DNA from: Streptococcus australis ATCC 700641 | Lineage (GTDB): Bacteria > Bacillota > Bacilli > Lactobacillales > Streptococcaceae | Length of the DNA: 64,000 nucleotides | Reading direction: 5' to 3' | Assembly: GCF_000186465.1 (NCBI RefSeq) | Contig: NZ_GL636091.1 | Location: 1,126,981-1,190,980, forward strand | Shown: positions 34,987 to 44,240 of the stretch, piece by piece | Layout: each line of letters starts with the position of its first letter | Numbering within the stretch: the stretch's first letter is position 1 | Made by a program: the position numbers and the translations under genes | The notes under the pieces: model-generated | What the model was told of the DNA's origin: nothing | What the model saw: the letters and a program-made list of their open reading frames with translations, nothing else | Databases searched by the model: none

Positions 34987-37900
34987 ATGAAAAGACAAAA
35001 AGATTTTTCTGAACTAACCAGGGTACAAATCCCAGCAGCTCTTCATCTCATGCGTATGGGCTACACTTATCTTCCTCGCAATAGGAAGGAGATTGCAGAA
35101 AGAGATCCAGATACCAATATCCTCGTATCAGTTTTTAAGGAGCAATTTTTAAAATTTAACAACTACTTGACAGAGGATGACTTTGAAAGAGAACTGGCCA
35201 ATATCAAGTTGGAACTAGATCAAAACGACTTGGGGCGTTCTTTCTTTAAACGTCTGCAAGGTCAAGAAGATGCCCTTTATATTGACTGGGAGCATCCTGA
35301 AGCCAATACCTTCCATCTGGCACTTGAAGTTACTTGCCAAAATGGTCAGGATGAATTTCGTCCGGATATCGTTATTTTTGTCAATGGACTGCCTCTTTCT
35401 TATATCGAAGTGAAACAGCCCAATGCAATTCGTGATGGTAAGACTGGAATTCAGTCAGAGCAGGACAGAACCAGATACCGTTTTGAAAACCGTAAGTTCC
35501 GTCGTTTTAACAATATCACCCAGTTGATAGCCCTCTCTGATAACTTGCCATACATCAGTGGACAAGGTAAGCAAAAACAGGGTTCTTATTACGGTTCAAA
35601 CGCCTATTCAAAAACCAAATTTAATGCTTTCAAGGAAGAAAGAGAAGAAGATTTCCTTCATTCTCTTACCCCTCTAACCGATAACCAAATCGACTTTATC
35701 CTAGAAGACATGAAGCGCTTTGCCCTCAAGTCCCAGCCAGAGTTCACAACAAACCTAAACCCTGATACACCTTGCAATGCCTTCCTGTCTTCTTTGTACC
35801 AGAAGGAACGCTTGCTCTTTATGCTTCGCTTTGGTCTGGTCTATGTCGAAGAACAAAGCAAGGATGGGCAGATGCAACTGCAAAAGCACGTCATGCGCTA
35901 TCCTCAGTATTTTGCGACACGTGCTATCGAAGAAACGATCGCAAAAGGTGTCAAGAAGGGCGTCATCTGGCATACACAAGGGTCAGGTAAGACTGCCTTG
36001 GCCTTCTTTAATATCCGCTATCTGACTAACTATTTCTCAAAAGAGGGAATCGTTCCTCAATTTTACTTTGTCGTCGATCGTCTGGACTTGGCAGACCAAG
36101 CCTTTAAGGAATTCACCAAACGAGGTCTCAAGGTTAAACGCATCAACAATCCACAAGAACTCAATCAAAAACAAGACGGGTATGATGTCGCTGTGGTCAA
36201 TATCCAGAAGTTCAAGGATGATTCGGATCTGACAGACCGCTCTGGCTATGACCTCAATCGTCAAAATGTCTACTTTATCGATGAAGCCCACCGTTCTTAC
36301 AATGAACGAGGTTCCTACCTGCCAAATCTCTATCAGGCAGATACCAAGGCTATCAAGATTGCCTTGACAGGAACGCCCCTCATTACCTACAAGAAAGATG
36401 ACAAGACTAAGGAAAGTCATGCGACCACGCGTGATATCTTTGGGGATTACATCCACAAATATTATTACAACCAGTCTATCGATGACGGCTTTACCCTACG
36501 CCTGATGCGAGAGGATATCGAGACTTCCTATAAGGACAATCTCAGATCCATCAACGAAGAAATCCAACGAGGTGACCTTTCCAAGGAAGATATCTTTGCC
36601 CATCCCCGCTATGTGGAGCCTATGCTAGACTTTATCATCGAGGACTTCAATCGTGCTCGTAATTTGGTCTTTGATGACCAGACCATCGGTGGCATGATTG
36701 TCTGTGACTCGTCCAAGCAAGCGCGTGAGCTTGAAAAGCAATTAGAAGAACGACGTCAAGCAGGCTCAACCACCTTGACTTCCGTTCTCATCCTCCATGA
36801 TGAGGGAGACAAGGAAGAGAAGAAGGACAAGGTAGATGCCTACAAGGAAGGCAAGATTGACCTTATCATCGTATACTCTATGCTCCTGACAGGTTTTGAT
36901 GCACCTCGTCTCAAACGCCTCTACCTAGGGCGTAAGATCAAGGCTCACAATCTTTTGCAAACACTAACCCGTGTCAATCGTCCTTACAAGGACTACCTCT
37001 TTGGCTATGTCATTGACTTTGCGGATATTTCCAAGGAGTTTGACAAGACCAATCGTGCCTATCTGGAAGAACTCAACCAAGAGTATGATACGACTCTGAC
37101 TGGGGAAAATGGCGAGGATGTTTTTGGCTCACTCTTTGTGTCAGCAGATGAGATTTCTCAAGAGTTGAGCAAGACTGAGCATATCCTCATCGACTATCCA
37201 ACGGACAATCTAGAGTACTTCTCCCAAGCCATCAATGATATCAAGGATAAGAAGCAGTTAATCGAACTTCGCAAGGCCTTGGAGTCTATCAAGCAGTACT
37301 ACAATATCGCCCGTCTCCTCGGCTACGACTACCTGCTCCAGCAGATTGACATCGCCCAGATTGCAACCCTGCTCAATGTCCTCTCTAGACGGATGCTGAC
37401 ACTGTCTCTGATAGATAAACCAGATGACTTCTCCAGTCGGACGCTCTTAAATCTTGCCATGTCTGAGACTAGCTTTAGTTTTATTAAGATTGCAGAAGAA
37501 GAACTTCGTCTAGCAGCCAATGACCTGGAAGATTTGAAACGAAGAGTGGCAAGCGGCATTAAAAAACAACGTGATGAAAAGGATCCTGAGTGGGTCTCTC
37601 TCTACGAAGAATTTCAGCGCATCATGAAAAAACACCTGATCCATGGGCAAGAAGGCTTCACCATGGAGAATATCAAAGAAACCCAAAAAGACTATGAAGA
37701 GCTATTTAAGTCCGTGGAGGATTATCATACTCGTATGAGACGCCTAACCATGAACTTTAATGGAGATGAGATGGCAGCTCGTTCCTACAAACACGTGACT
37801 AACTCGACTATGGTTAGTGATTATCCTGCTATTTACCATGTCATCAAGGGTTCTAAAGTTAGACTGGACCGTAAAATCGGTCAAAATCAAGGAGTACTTG

Positions 37901-38049
37901 ATAACGAGGACTTTCTTAAGAAAATGATTCGAGAAGAAGCTCGGATTGAAATGAAAACCAACCAATCTGCAAGTAGTTTGACAAGAGAGGATTTTAATTA
38001 TATCGTCGAGTCACTATTTGAAGGATATGAAGAGGAATACCAACACTAA
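34987..38049 (+). CDS. hsdR: Type I restriction enzyme, R subunit
   Basis: A 1020-residue HsdR, which with HsdM and HsdS cleaves unmodified DNA after ATP-driven translocation. The N-terminal nuclease has the PD-(D/E)xK residues Asp127, Glu141 and Lys143 (RPDIVIF...YIEVKQPN). The helicase has QGSGKT at 331-336, DEAH at 432-435, LTGTPL and the C-terminal RecA motifs TGFDAPRLKRLYL and QTLTRVNRPY. A helical C-terminal domain of about 270 residues follows. The gene is complete and of normal length. Its stop shares one base with the hsdM start (TAATG), so the operon is hsdR-hsdM-hsdS. Confidence 0.96.
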   Translation: MKRQKDFSELTRVQIPAALHLMRMGYTYLPRNRKEIAERDPDTNILVSVFKEQFLKFNNYLTEDDFERELANIKLELDQNDLGRSFFKRLQGQEDALYIDWEHPEANTFHLALEVTCQNGQDEFRPDIVIFVNGLPLSYIEVKQPNAIRDGKTGIQSEQDRTRYRFENRKFRRFNNITQLIALSDNLPYISGQGKQKQGSYYGSNAYSKTKFNAFKEEREEDFLHSLTPLTDNQIDFILEDMKRFALKSQPEFTTNLNPDTPCNAFLSSLYQKERLLFMLRFGLVYVEEQSKDGQMQLQKHVMRYPQYFATRAIEETIAKGVKKGVIWHTQGSGKTALAFFNIRYLTNYFSKEGIVPQFYFVVDRLDLADQAFKEFTKRGLKVKRINNPQELNQKQDGYDVAVVNIQKFKDDSDLTDRSGYDLNRQNVYFIDEAHRSYNERGSYLPNLYQADTKAIKIALTGTPLITYKKDDKTKESHATTRDIFGDYIHKYYYNQSIDDGFTLRLMREDIETSYKDNLRSINEEIQRGDLSKEDIFAHPRYVEPMLDFIIEDFNRARNLVFDDQTIGGMIVCDSSKQARELEKQLEERRQAGSTTLTSVLILHDEGDKEEKKDKVDAYKEGKIDLIIVYSMLLTGFDAPRLKRLYLGRKIKAHNLLQTLTRVNRPYKDYLFGYVIDFADISKEFDKTNRAYLEELNQEYDTTLTGENGEDVFGSLFVSADEISQELSKTEHILIDYPTDNLEYFSQAINDIKDKKQLIELRKALESIKQYYNIARLLGYDYLLQQIDIAQIATLLNVLSRRMLTLSLIDKPDDFSSRTLLNLAMSETSFSFIKIAEEELRLAANDLEDLKRRVASGIKKQRDEKDPEWVSLYEEFQRIMKKHLIHGQEGFTMENIKETQKDYEELFKSVEDYHTRMRRLTMNFNGDEMAARSYKHVTNSTMVSDYPAIYHVIKGSKVRLDRKIGQNQGVLDNEDFLKKMIREEARIEMKTNQSASSLTREDFNYIVESLFEGYEEEYQH

Positions 38050-39659
38050 TGAATGAAACATACAAAGTCCAAGTCCAAGGCTTGGTAGATGCTTTGAAGG
38101 CTGTCTTTACTCACGCGGGACTAGGAGGAGAAGCAGGTGAATACAAACTCCTCACCCAGTCCTTCCTCTACAAATTTTTAAATGACAAGTTTTTGTATCA
38201 AGCCAAGGTCCTAGATGAATCTAATACCTATGAAAATCTGCTGGCTATGAGCGAGGAAGACTATGACTGGCTTTTGGAGGATATCGGTACTAGCACAGCC
38301 TGGCTCAAGCCAGACCAGTTGATCGAAACTCTCCACCGTCAGCAAAATGAGACGACTTTTTACGAAACTTTTGAAAATACTCTCAATCAGATCGCCATTG
38401 ACAATAACGATATCTTTTCTGTGCATACAGACGGCGACACAGCTATTCGTCTCTTTGACGAGCGTCTGATTACGGATACCATATCAGATAGCAGTAAGCG
38501 TAACGAAGTAGCGAAATCCATCATCAATCTCCTTACACGCATCAAGTTTGATGAGACCATCTTTTCACAAGGTTTTGACTTTTTCTCTACCCTCTTTGAG
38601 TATATGATCAAGGACTACAACAAAGACGGTGGGGGTAAATATGCTGAGTACTATACGCCTCACTCTGTGGCTAAGATTATCGCAGATATCTTGGTGGGAG
38701 ATGATAAACCTCAAAACGTTCGGATCTATGACCCATCAGCTGGTTCTGGAACCTTGCTTATGAACTTGGCTAGTCGTATCGGTGTAGACAAGACCACTGT
38801 CTATAGTCAAGATATCTCGCAAAAGTCATCGAATCTTCTCCGTCTCAATCTGATTTTGAATGGACTGCAACACTCTATCCATAATATCGTACAAGGAAAT
38901 ACCATCACCGCCAACCGTCATCCTGAAAAGATGGACTATATCGTGTCTAACCCTCCTTTCAAGCTGGACTTTTCAGAGTGGCGTGACCAAGTGGAGACCT
39001 TGCCAGAAGCCAGTGAGCGTTTCTTTGCAGGAGTGCCAAAGGTTCCAGCCAAGTCCAAGGACAAGATGGCGATTTATGAGCTCTTTGTCCAACATATCAT
39101 CTATTCCTTGAAACCAGACGGTCAAGCAGCCGTTGTCTTGCCGACTGGCTTTATCACGGCCCAGTCAGGGATTGATAAGACTATCCGCCAACACTTGGTG
39201 GACAATCAAATGCTGGCAGGTGTCGTTTCCATGCCGTCCAATATCTTTGCGACGACAGGAACCAATGTCTCCATCCTCTTTATCGATAAGAAAAATAAGG
39301 GTGATGTCGTCCTCATCGATGCCTCAAACCTCGGAACCAAGGTCAAGGAAGGCAAGAACCAAAAGACTGTCCTCTCTCCTGAGGAAGAGCAAAAAATCGT
39401 TGAGACCTTTATCAAGAAGTAAGCCGTCGAGGACTTTTCTGTCACAGTCTCTTATGAGGAAATCAAGGAGAAAAACTACTCTCTCAGCGCAGGTCAGTAC
39501 TTTGACATCAAGATCGACTATGTAGATATCACAGCAGAAGAGTTTGATGCTAAGATGACCGCCTTTCAAGACAAACTCTCAGATCTCTTCCAGCAATCGC
39601 ATGCCTTGGAGCAGGAGATCGAGAAGCAGATGAAGGGGTTGAAGTATGGTAAAGATTAA
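38049..39659 (+). pseudogene. hsdM: Type I methyltransferase subunit HsdM with an in-frame stop
   Basis: The modification subunit, an N6-adenine methyltransferase. The N-terminal HsdM_N helical domain (residues 1-150) is followed by the catalytic domain with motif I DPSAGSGTLL (from 228) and motif IV NPPF (301-304). At 39420-39422 a TAA interrupts the frame after residue 457. The same frame then continues open for 78 codons (AVEDFSVTVSYEEIKEKNYSL... to KGLKYGKD) and ends at 39659, overlapping the hsdS start by 14 bases as an intact gene would. The full product would be about 536 residues. The lost part is the C-terminal helical region that contacts HsdS. One base change (for example CAA to TAA) would explain it. 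It may be a null allele, a switch, a readthrough stop or a sequencing error. Confidence 0.85.
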
Positions 39660-40806
39660 ATTAGGTGATATAATTGATTTTAAAAATGGAAAATCTGTAA
39701 AAAAAAGTGATGGAGTTATACCTATATACGGTGGAAATGGAATATTAGGTTATACCGATAAATCTAATTTTAGTCATACTATAGTTGTCGGAAGAGTGGG
39801 TGCATATTGTGGAAGTATATATGTCGAAGAAAATTCATGTTGGGTTTCAGATAATGCAATCGCAGGTGTTCCGAAAGAAGGACAAGATTTAACGTATTTG
39901 TATTATGTATTGAAGTCTTTAAATCTAAATAGTAAACAAATTGGTTCTAGTCAACCACTTATTACTCAAAGTATGTTAAGAGACATGGTTGTTGATATTG
40001 AAATCAATATTGAAAAACAAAAAAGAATTGCAAATTCAATTTCAATAATTGACCAAAAAATCCAAATCAACAACCAAATCAACCAAGAGTTGGAAGCCAT
40101 GGCCAAGACCCTCTATGACTACTGGTTTGTGCAGTTTGATTTCCCAGACCAGAATGGCAAACCCTACAAATCATCAGGCGGCAAGATGGTCTATCACCCA
40201 GAACTCAAACTCGAAATCCCAGAAGGGTGGGGAGTGGATAAAATAGAAGATATAGCTAAAACTGGTTCTGGTGGGACACCAAAATCCACAAATGTTTCAT
40301 ACTATTCAAATGGTGAAATACCATGGATAAATAGTGGAGAGTTAGAGCAAACAGTTATTACAAGTACTTCTAATTTTATTACAGAAGAAGGGTTAAATAA
40401 TTCTAGTGCGAAGTTATTCCCTAGTGGGACAATTCTAGTTGCAATGTATGGAGCAACAGCAGGAAAAGTTAGCTTCTTAACTTTTGAAGCATCAACAAAC
40501 CAGGCAATATGTGCGATTATGTTAAAAGATATTAGGATGCGTTATTATCTCAAAAATGTAATTGAGGACTTATATCAGTATCTTGTTAAGTTGAGTACAG
40601 GTTCTGCAAGAGATAATCTCTCACAGGATATGATTAAAAATATAAAAGTAGTTATCCCTTCAAATGATATTTTAGATAGATTTTATGATTTTTCTAATAA
40701 TATCATTAAAGAAATAACTAAAAAACAACAAGAAAATGAACAACTCACCCAGCTTCGCGACTGGATCTTGCCCATGCTGATGAATGGACAGGTGAAGGTG
40801 GAGTAG
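39646..40806 (+). CDS. hsdS: Type I specificity subunit HsdS
   Basis: The 386-residue DNA-recognition subunit. Two target-recognition domains are joined by conserved helices. TRD1 spans about residues 1-135 (GDIIDFKNGKSVKKSDG...), the central conserved region 138-195 (INQELEAMAKTLYDYWFVQFDF, then KLEIPEGWG), TRD2 about 196-350 (KTGSGGTPKSTNVSYYS...), and the tail NEQLTQLRDWILPMLMNGQV. The TRDs are markedly AT-rich compared with the conserved parts, which is usual where TRDs are swapped horizontally. No second or inverted hsdS and no recombinase lie nearby, so phase switching by inversion is not evident. Confidence 0.95.
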   Translation: MVKIKLGDIIDFKNGKSVKKSDGVIPIYGGNGILGYTDKSNFSHTIVVGRVGAYCGSIYVEENSCWVSDNAIAGVPKEGQDLTYLYYVLKSLNLNSKQIGSSQPLITQSMLRDMVVDIEINIEKQKRIANSISIIDQKIQINNQINQELEAMAKTLYDYWFVQFDFPDQNGKPYKSSGGKMVYHPELKLEIPEGWGVDKIEDIAKTGSGGTPKSTNVSYYSNGEIPWINSGELEQTVITSTSNFITEEGLNNSSAKLFPSGTILVAMYGATAGKVSFLTFEASTNQAICAIMLKDIRMRYYLKNVIEDLYQYLVKLSTGSARDNLSQDMIKNIKVVIPSNDILDRFYDFSNNIIKEITKKQQENEQLTQLRDWILPMLMNGQVKVE

Positions 40807-40881
40807 GGAGAGTTTCGTTACATTATAAGGATAAGAAAGTGAAAACAGAAGCCACTACACAAGTAGCTGGATAAAACTAAA

Positions 40882-40917
40882 CGTCTTTAGATATATTATT
40901 ATCTAAAGGCGTTTTTT
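40882..40917 (+). terminator. Intrinsic terminator after hsdS
   Basis: CGTCTTTAGATA / TATCTAAAGGCG stem with a six-base loop and a run of six T. Confidence 0.9.
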
Positions 40918-40927
40918 GGTAGATTCG

Positions 40928-40936
40928 TGGTATAAT
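40928..40936 (+). promoter_or_regulatory. Extended -10 promoter of the nuclease-DUF4238 unit
   Basis: TGG-TATAAT in the 187-base gap after hsdS, about 57 bases before the start at 40994. Together with the preceding terminator it makes the two following genes a separate transcript from the hsd operon. Confidence 0.65.
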
Positions 40937-40993
40937 TTTGGTAGAAAAATAAACAAGAGAAAATAGATTCGATGTAAGATAGAAAGGAAAAGA

Positions 40994-42250
40994 ATGCAGA
41001 TACAGTTAATAAATTATAATGGACGTAATGAAAATGATTATAGTGTAAAGGAGTGTAATTCATTCGGGCAGGCCCATTCATTAGATTCTTATGATTTAAA
41101 CATTATTGATTTGACTAGTTCGTCAATTTGGTTAAACCATTCTTCTATTACGGATTTTGAAACGCTAAACTGCGATAATGACTTTCAAACGCTATTAACT
41201 AGTGTTCTTCACTCATCTAAGACAAAATTCTTATATATTTTACCTCCAAATATTATCTTTAAAACGAAATATACTACACCAATTAGAGGAAGAGGTAAAG
41301 ATTTTTTAGCTAGGGAACAACTTAAAGATATTATTAGGTCTTTGGTTTATAATTTAAAAAAAGTTATACCATTAGATATTGATTTGTATTACGAAAAAAC
41401 TCATACAAATTTGTCAGGTATCAGACTATCAGCTGATTTCTATTTGAACTCAGAAATGGGGGAGGATTTTTATGACGGTTATAATCCACCAGAGGATATG
41501 GTCTATTCAAACGGAAGCGAAAAATTAGTATTTGTATCACATGGTAAGTATTCATTAACGACCCTACAAGCTAAAAATAATGATGAATTTTCAGTCTTAG
41601 TACAAAATGTTTTGATGGATGAAACCGAAGAAGAGGGGCCTGACTGGTTTCAAGAACTACATTTTTTTGATGATATTAAGCAAGATGAAGCTATACAAAT
41701 AGAAAATAAAAAGATTGAAGAGTCTAAAGATAAAATAAAAATTTCAAAAGAAATAATTCGTGAAAATAAACGTTTTGAATCAATTTTATTTAAATCAGGA
41801 TCAGAATTAGAAGCAATTTTGAGTGAAATGTTAGAAATAATGTGTGATGTTCAAAGTGAATTTGAAGATAGAAAAAATGAAGATTATTCTTTCGAGAAAG
41901 ATGGGATTCATTACATTTTTGAATTTAAAGGTCTAACAAAAGATGTAAAAAAATCAAATGTTTCACAATTAGTGACTCACGGACATATTTATGAAGAAAC
42001 AAAAGAAGTTGTTCCAGACGTAATTAAAAAGATAATCATAGTAAATCGATTTAAGGATATAAAACCTGAGGAACGGCTACCTGTTAGCAGTAATGTTATT
42101 GAAGTAGCCAGGAATGCGGCTAATAATGTGTTGATAATAGATAGTCTTATTTTCTTAAAAATGTTTGAACAGTTTAAAACAGGAAAATTAAGTTCAGAAG
42201 ATATACTATCTCGTTTCCAAGAAGTCGGCTTGTGTGAATTAGATAGATAG
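40994..42250 (+). CDS. Unfamiliar protein with coiled coil and PD-(D/E)xK-like nuclease domain
   Basis: A 418-residue AT-rich gene whose product I cannot name. Residues 1-220 form a mixed alpha/beta region with no motif I know (YDLNIIDLTSS, TKFLYILPPNIIF, KLVFVSHGKYSLTTL). Residues about 228-268 are a charged coiled coil (IENKKIEESKDKIKISKEI). The C-terminal 150 residues look like a restriction-endonuclease fold: SGSELEAILSEMLEIM, then EDYSFEKDGIHYIFEFKGL with candidate catalytic residues Asp297, Glu310 and Lys312, then SQLVTHGHIYEE and KKIIIVNRF. This order (helix, D, E-x-K, Q helix, strand) is typical. It has AAAGGAAAAG upstream and is ten bases from the next gene. A defence role is inferred from context and fold only. 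Confidence 0.8.
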   Translation: MQIQLINYNGRNENDYSVKECNSFGQAHSLDSYDLNIIDLTSSSIWLNHSSITDFETLNCDNDFQTLLTSVLHSSKTKFLYILPPNIIFKTKYTTPIRGRGKDFLAREQLKDIIRSLVYNLKKVIPLDIDLYYEKTHTNLSGIRLSADFYLNSEMGEDFYDGYNPPEDMVYSNGSEKLVFVSHGKYSLTTLQAKNNDEFSVLVQNVLMDETEEEGPDWFQELHFFDDIKQDEAIQIENKKIEESKDKIKISKEIIRENKRFESILFKSGSELEAILSEMLEIMCDVQSEFEDRKNEDYSFEKDGIHYIFEFKGLTKDVKKSNVSQLVTHGHIYEETKEVVPDVIKKIIIVNRFKDIKPEERLPVSSNVIEVARNAANNVLIIDSLIFLKMFEQFKTGKLSSEDILSRFQEVGLCELDR

Positions 42251-42260
42251 GAGGAATACG

Positions 42261-43178
42261 ATTAAATCAAATATTAAACAGCACGTTGTTCCTAAAAGTT
42301 ATTTAAAACGATTCGGTAAGAAAAATCTGAATAATAAAGGCTATAATATAGCAGTTAAACAATTAAAATCTAATAAAATTTTTATAGATTCAGTTGATAA
42401 TGTGGCGTTTAGGAAAAACTTTTATGACGTTAGTGATAAAAAAGATTCTAAACATTGGGAGAAATTTTTCTCCAGCGAAATTGAACCTTTATATGGACCA
42501 GAGATGACAAACATAATTGCTTCAATAACGTTATCTCAAAAAAAGAATGATGTTTTAACAGTTTCTCAAATTCACTCGTTATCTAAAATGATCACTTTTC
42601 AAGTGTTAAGAGTACCAGGATTTTTAGAACGTAGGTTTGAGAATGGGAAAATTATGTTTGATGAGACAATTAACGAAACATCTGAACAGTTTGAATTACA
42701 TCCTGAAACAATAAAACTCATATTAGATGATTCTGTAAATAATAAAGATGACTTTATAAGAGATAAGACTATTCCATTAATTGCAGAGGTGGATAGACTG
42801 GAAAAATTTTCAAAGGTATTAGTTGATAAAATTTGGTTAATTTATTTCAATAATTCTAGTGTTCCTTTTATTACAAGTGACTCTCCAGTTGTGATGTATA
42901 ATTTTATTAGAAATTCAGTTTCTTACGCTGACAACGGTGTAGGAAGAGATGATACATTTATCTACTATCCATTGTCCAGTAAAATTCTTATTAAAATAGT
43001 ACCAAGGAATTTTTTGGGAGTAAAAGTGGAAAGTTCGAATAATACACTAGCAGTTCTTTCGAATCATGATACTTCTTTTATAAATTCAGTTAATAATCTT
43101 CAAGTTAGGCACTCTGAAAGACAGATATTTGTTCATCCGGATTTAATGGATTCCTTAAAGACTATTACTAATACATAA
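42261..43178 (+). CDS. DUF4238 family protein, apparent ATT start
   Basis: A 305-residue protein. The DUF4238 family usually begins with a QHxVPxxYLxxF motif, and here KQHVVPKSYLKRFG lies at residues 6-19 of the frame opened at 42261. No ATG, GTG or TTG exists in this frame between its upstream stop (42240-42242) and 42402, but a perfect AGGAGG (42249-42254) stands six bases ahead of ATT at 42261. Starting at 42402 would cut off the conserved motif. Later features are RVPGFLERRF, FITSDSPVVMYN and FIYYPLSSKILI. Function of the family is unknown. It follows the nuclease-like gene by ten bases and is probably cotranslated. Confidence 0.78.
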   Translation: MKSNIKQHVVPKSYLKRFGKKNLNNKGYNIAVKQLKSNKIFIDSVDNVAFRKNFYDVSDKKDSKHWEKFFSSEIEPLYGPEMTNIIASITLSQKKNDVLTVSQIHSLSKMITFQVLRVPGFLERRFENGKIMFDETINETSEQFELHPETIKLILDDSVNNKDDFIRDKTIPLIAEVDRLEKFSKVLVDKIWLIYFNNSSVPFITSDSPVVMYNFIRNSVSYADNGVGRDDTFIYYPLSSKILIKIVPRNFLGVKVESSNNTLAVLSNHDTSFINSVNNLQVRHSERQIFVHPDLMDSLKTITNT

Positions 43179-43316
43179 CCAAAGCAACTTGATATTTTCA
43201 TTTTTTCGTTTTTTACAAAAAATTGATAAAATAGAAAGAAAATTCATTTCCTTAAAAAATTAAGATAAAATTTTGTTTCCGTATTTTCTGGGAACTAGTA
43301 GAAGTTAAGGAGAAAT

Positions 43317-44060
43317 ATGGGAAATAACAACCAACGTGCCCTTTGTCAGCAACTCTGGGCGGAAAACAAATACCTTGTTTTGAGCCATTCTATATCTTTT
43401 AACCATCTAGTCAGCTATCGGAATACGCGTGAGTTCACGACTAAAAGTATAGTTAACTCCAATATCATGCTGGAGTTGGCGTCTAAAAAAGCACGTGATA
43501 CAACAACTACCAAGCTTAATCGTAGAAAGCTAGAAAGAAGCTTGCCTGATTTGAGAAAGTTGACAAGACAAGACCCTGAAGTCTTCCCTCAGCGCTTGTC
43601 TGATATCTTGTTAGACTGTGGTGTTGTCCTAGTCGGTCTCCCTGCTTTACCAAATGCCAATCTAAATGGTGCTACAAAAAAAATTGGAAATGGTAGTGCC
43701 TTGCTTTTACTGACGGATCGAAACAAAGCATCCGATATTTTCTGGTTCTCACTTTTTCATGAAATAGGACATATTCTAGAGAATGATTTTTCATCTGATG
43801 ATGGAAATAGTGAGTCTTACCGACGTTCTGAGGAAGAGGCAGATCGGTTTGCAAAAGATCTTTTGATTAACCCCAAAGACTATGAAGCTTTTGTAAAAAA
43901 AGGAAACTTTGATAAATCGGATATTCTACGCTTTGCTGAGGAGATTGATATTCATCCTAGTATTGTTTTAGGTCGCTTGCAGAAGGATCAGTACCTTGGA
44001 TATGAACAGTTTAGAGAGTTGAAAGTGAACTATTACTTTGTTCAAGTACATGGTGACTGA
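43317..44060 (+). CDS. ImmA/IrrE-type metallopeptidase with a DUF1722-like N-terminus (chimera)
   Basis: A 247-residue protein. From about residue 30 on it matches the C-terminal two thirds of HigA-like antidotes with an ImmA/IrrE peptidase (COG2856): VSYRNTREF, a helical linker, GVVLVGLPALPNANLNGAT, and the zinc motif HEIGH at 148-152 with EEEADRFAKDLL. The XRE helix-turn-helix expected at the N-terminus of that family is absent. Instead residues 10-25 read CQQLWAENKYLVLSHS, 13 of 16 identical to the DUF1722 protein at 34046. It looks like a fusion made by deletion. The zinc site is intact. AAGGAG precedes the ATG. It may be cotranscribed with the preceding AT-rich genes. Confidence 0.8.
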   Translation: MGNNNQRALCQQLWAENKYLVLSHSISFNHLVSYRNTREFTTKSIVNSNIMLELASKKARDTTTTKLNRRKLERSLPDLRKLTRQDPEVFPQRLSDILLDCGVVLVGLPALPNANLNGATKKIGNGSALLLLTDRNKASDIFWFSLFHEIGHILENDFSSDDGNSESYRRSEEEADRFAKDLLINPKDYEAFVKKGNFDKSDILRFAEEIDIHPSIVLGRLQKDQYLGYEQFRELKVNYYFVQVHGD

Positions 44061-44119
44061 ATAGGGGATTGTGTCTTGATGTGACTGTAAACTATTTAGT
44101 CAAAGATTATCAAACCCTC

Positions 44120-44149
44120 ACCCTCCTTAGTTTTCTAAGGAGGGTTTTC
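44120..44149 (+). terminator. Intrinsic terminator
   Basis: ACCCTCCTTAG / CTAAGGAGGGT hairpin with a TTTT loop and T-run, closing the accessory region. Confidence 0.88.
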
Positions 44150-44240
44150 TGTCGAGTTGTTTTCCTTGCTTCTTTGAAAAAAGAGTGTATAATGATGTAA
44201 TATAAAACGTTACAACAAAAAAACCGAAAAGGAGACACCT

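Noticed and set aside
39133..39525. 130-codon frame overlapping the end of hsdM
   Set aside because: It is out of frame with the HsdM sequence, which continues past the stop in its own frame; the product is Ser/Arg-rich and has no family look.
39646..40806. Phase-variable hsdS switch
   Set aside because: I looked for a second or inverted hsdS, inverted repeats around the conserved helices and a recombinase gene; none is present in the window.
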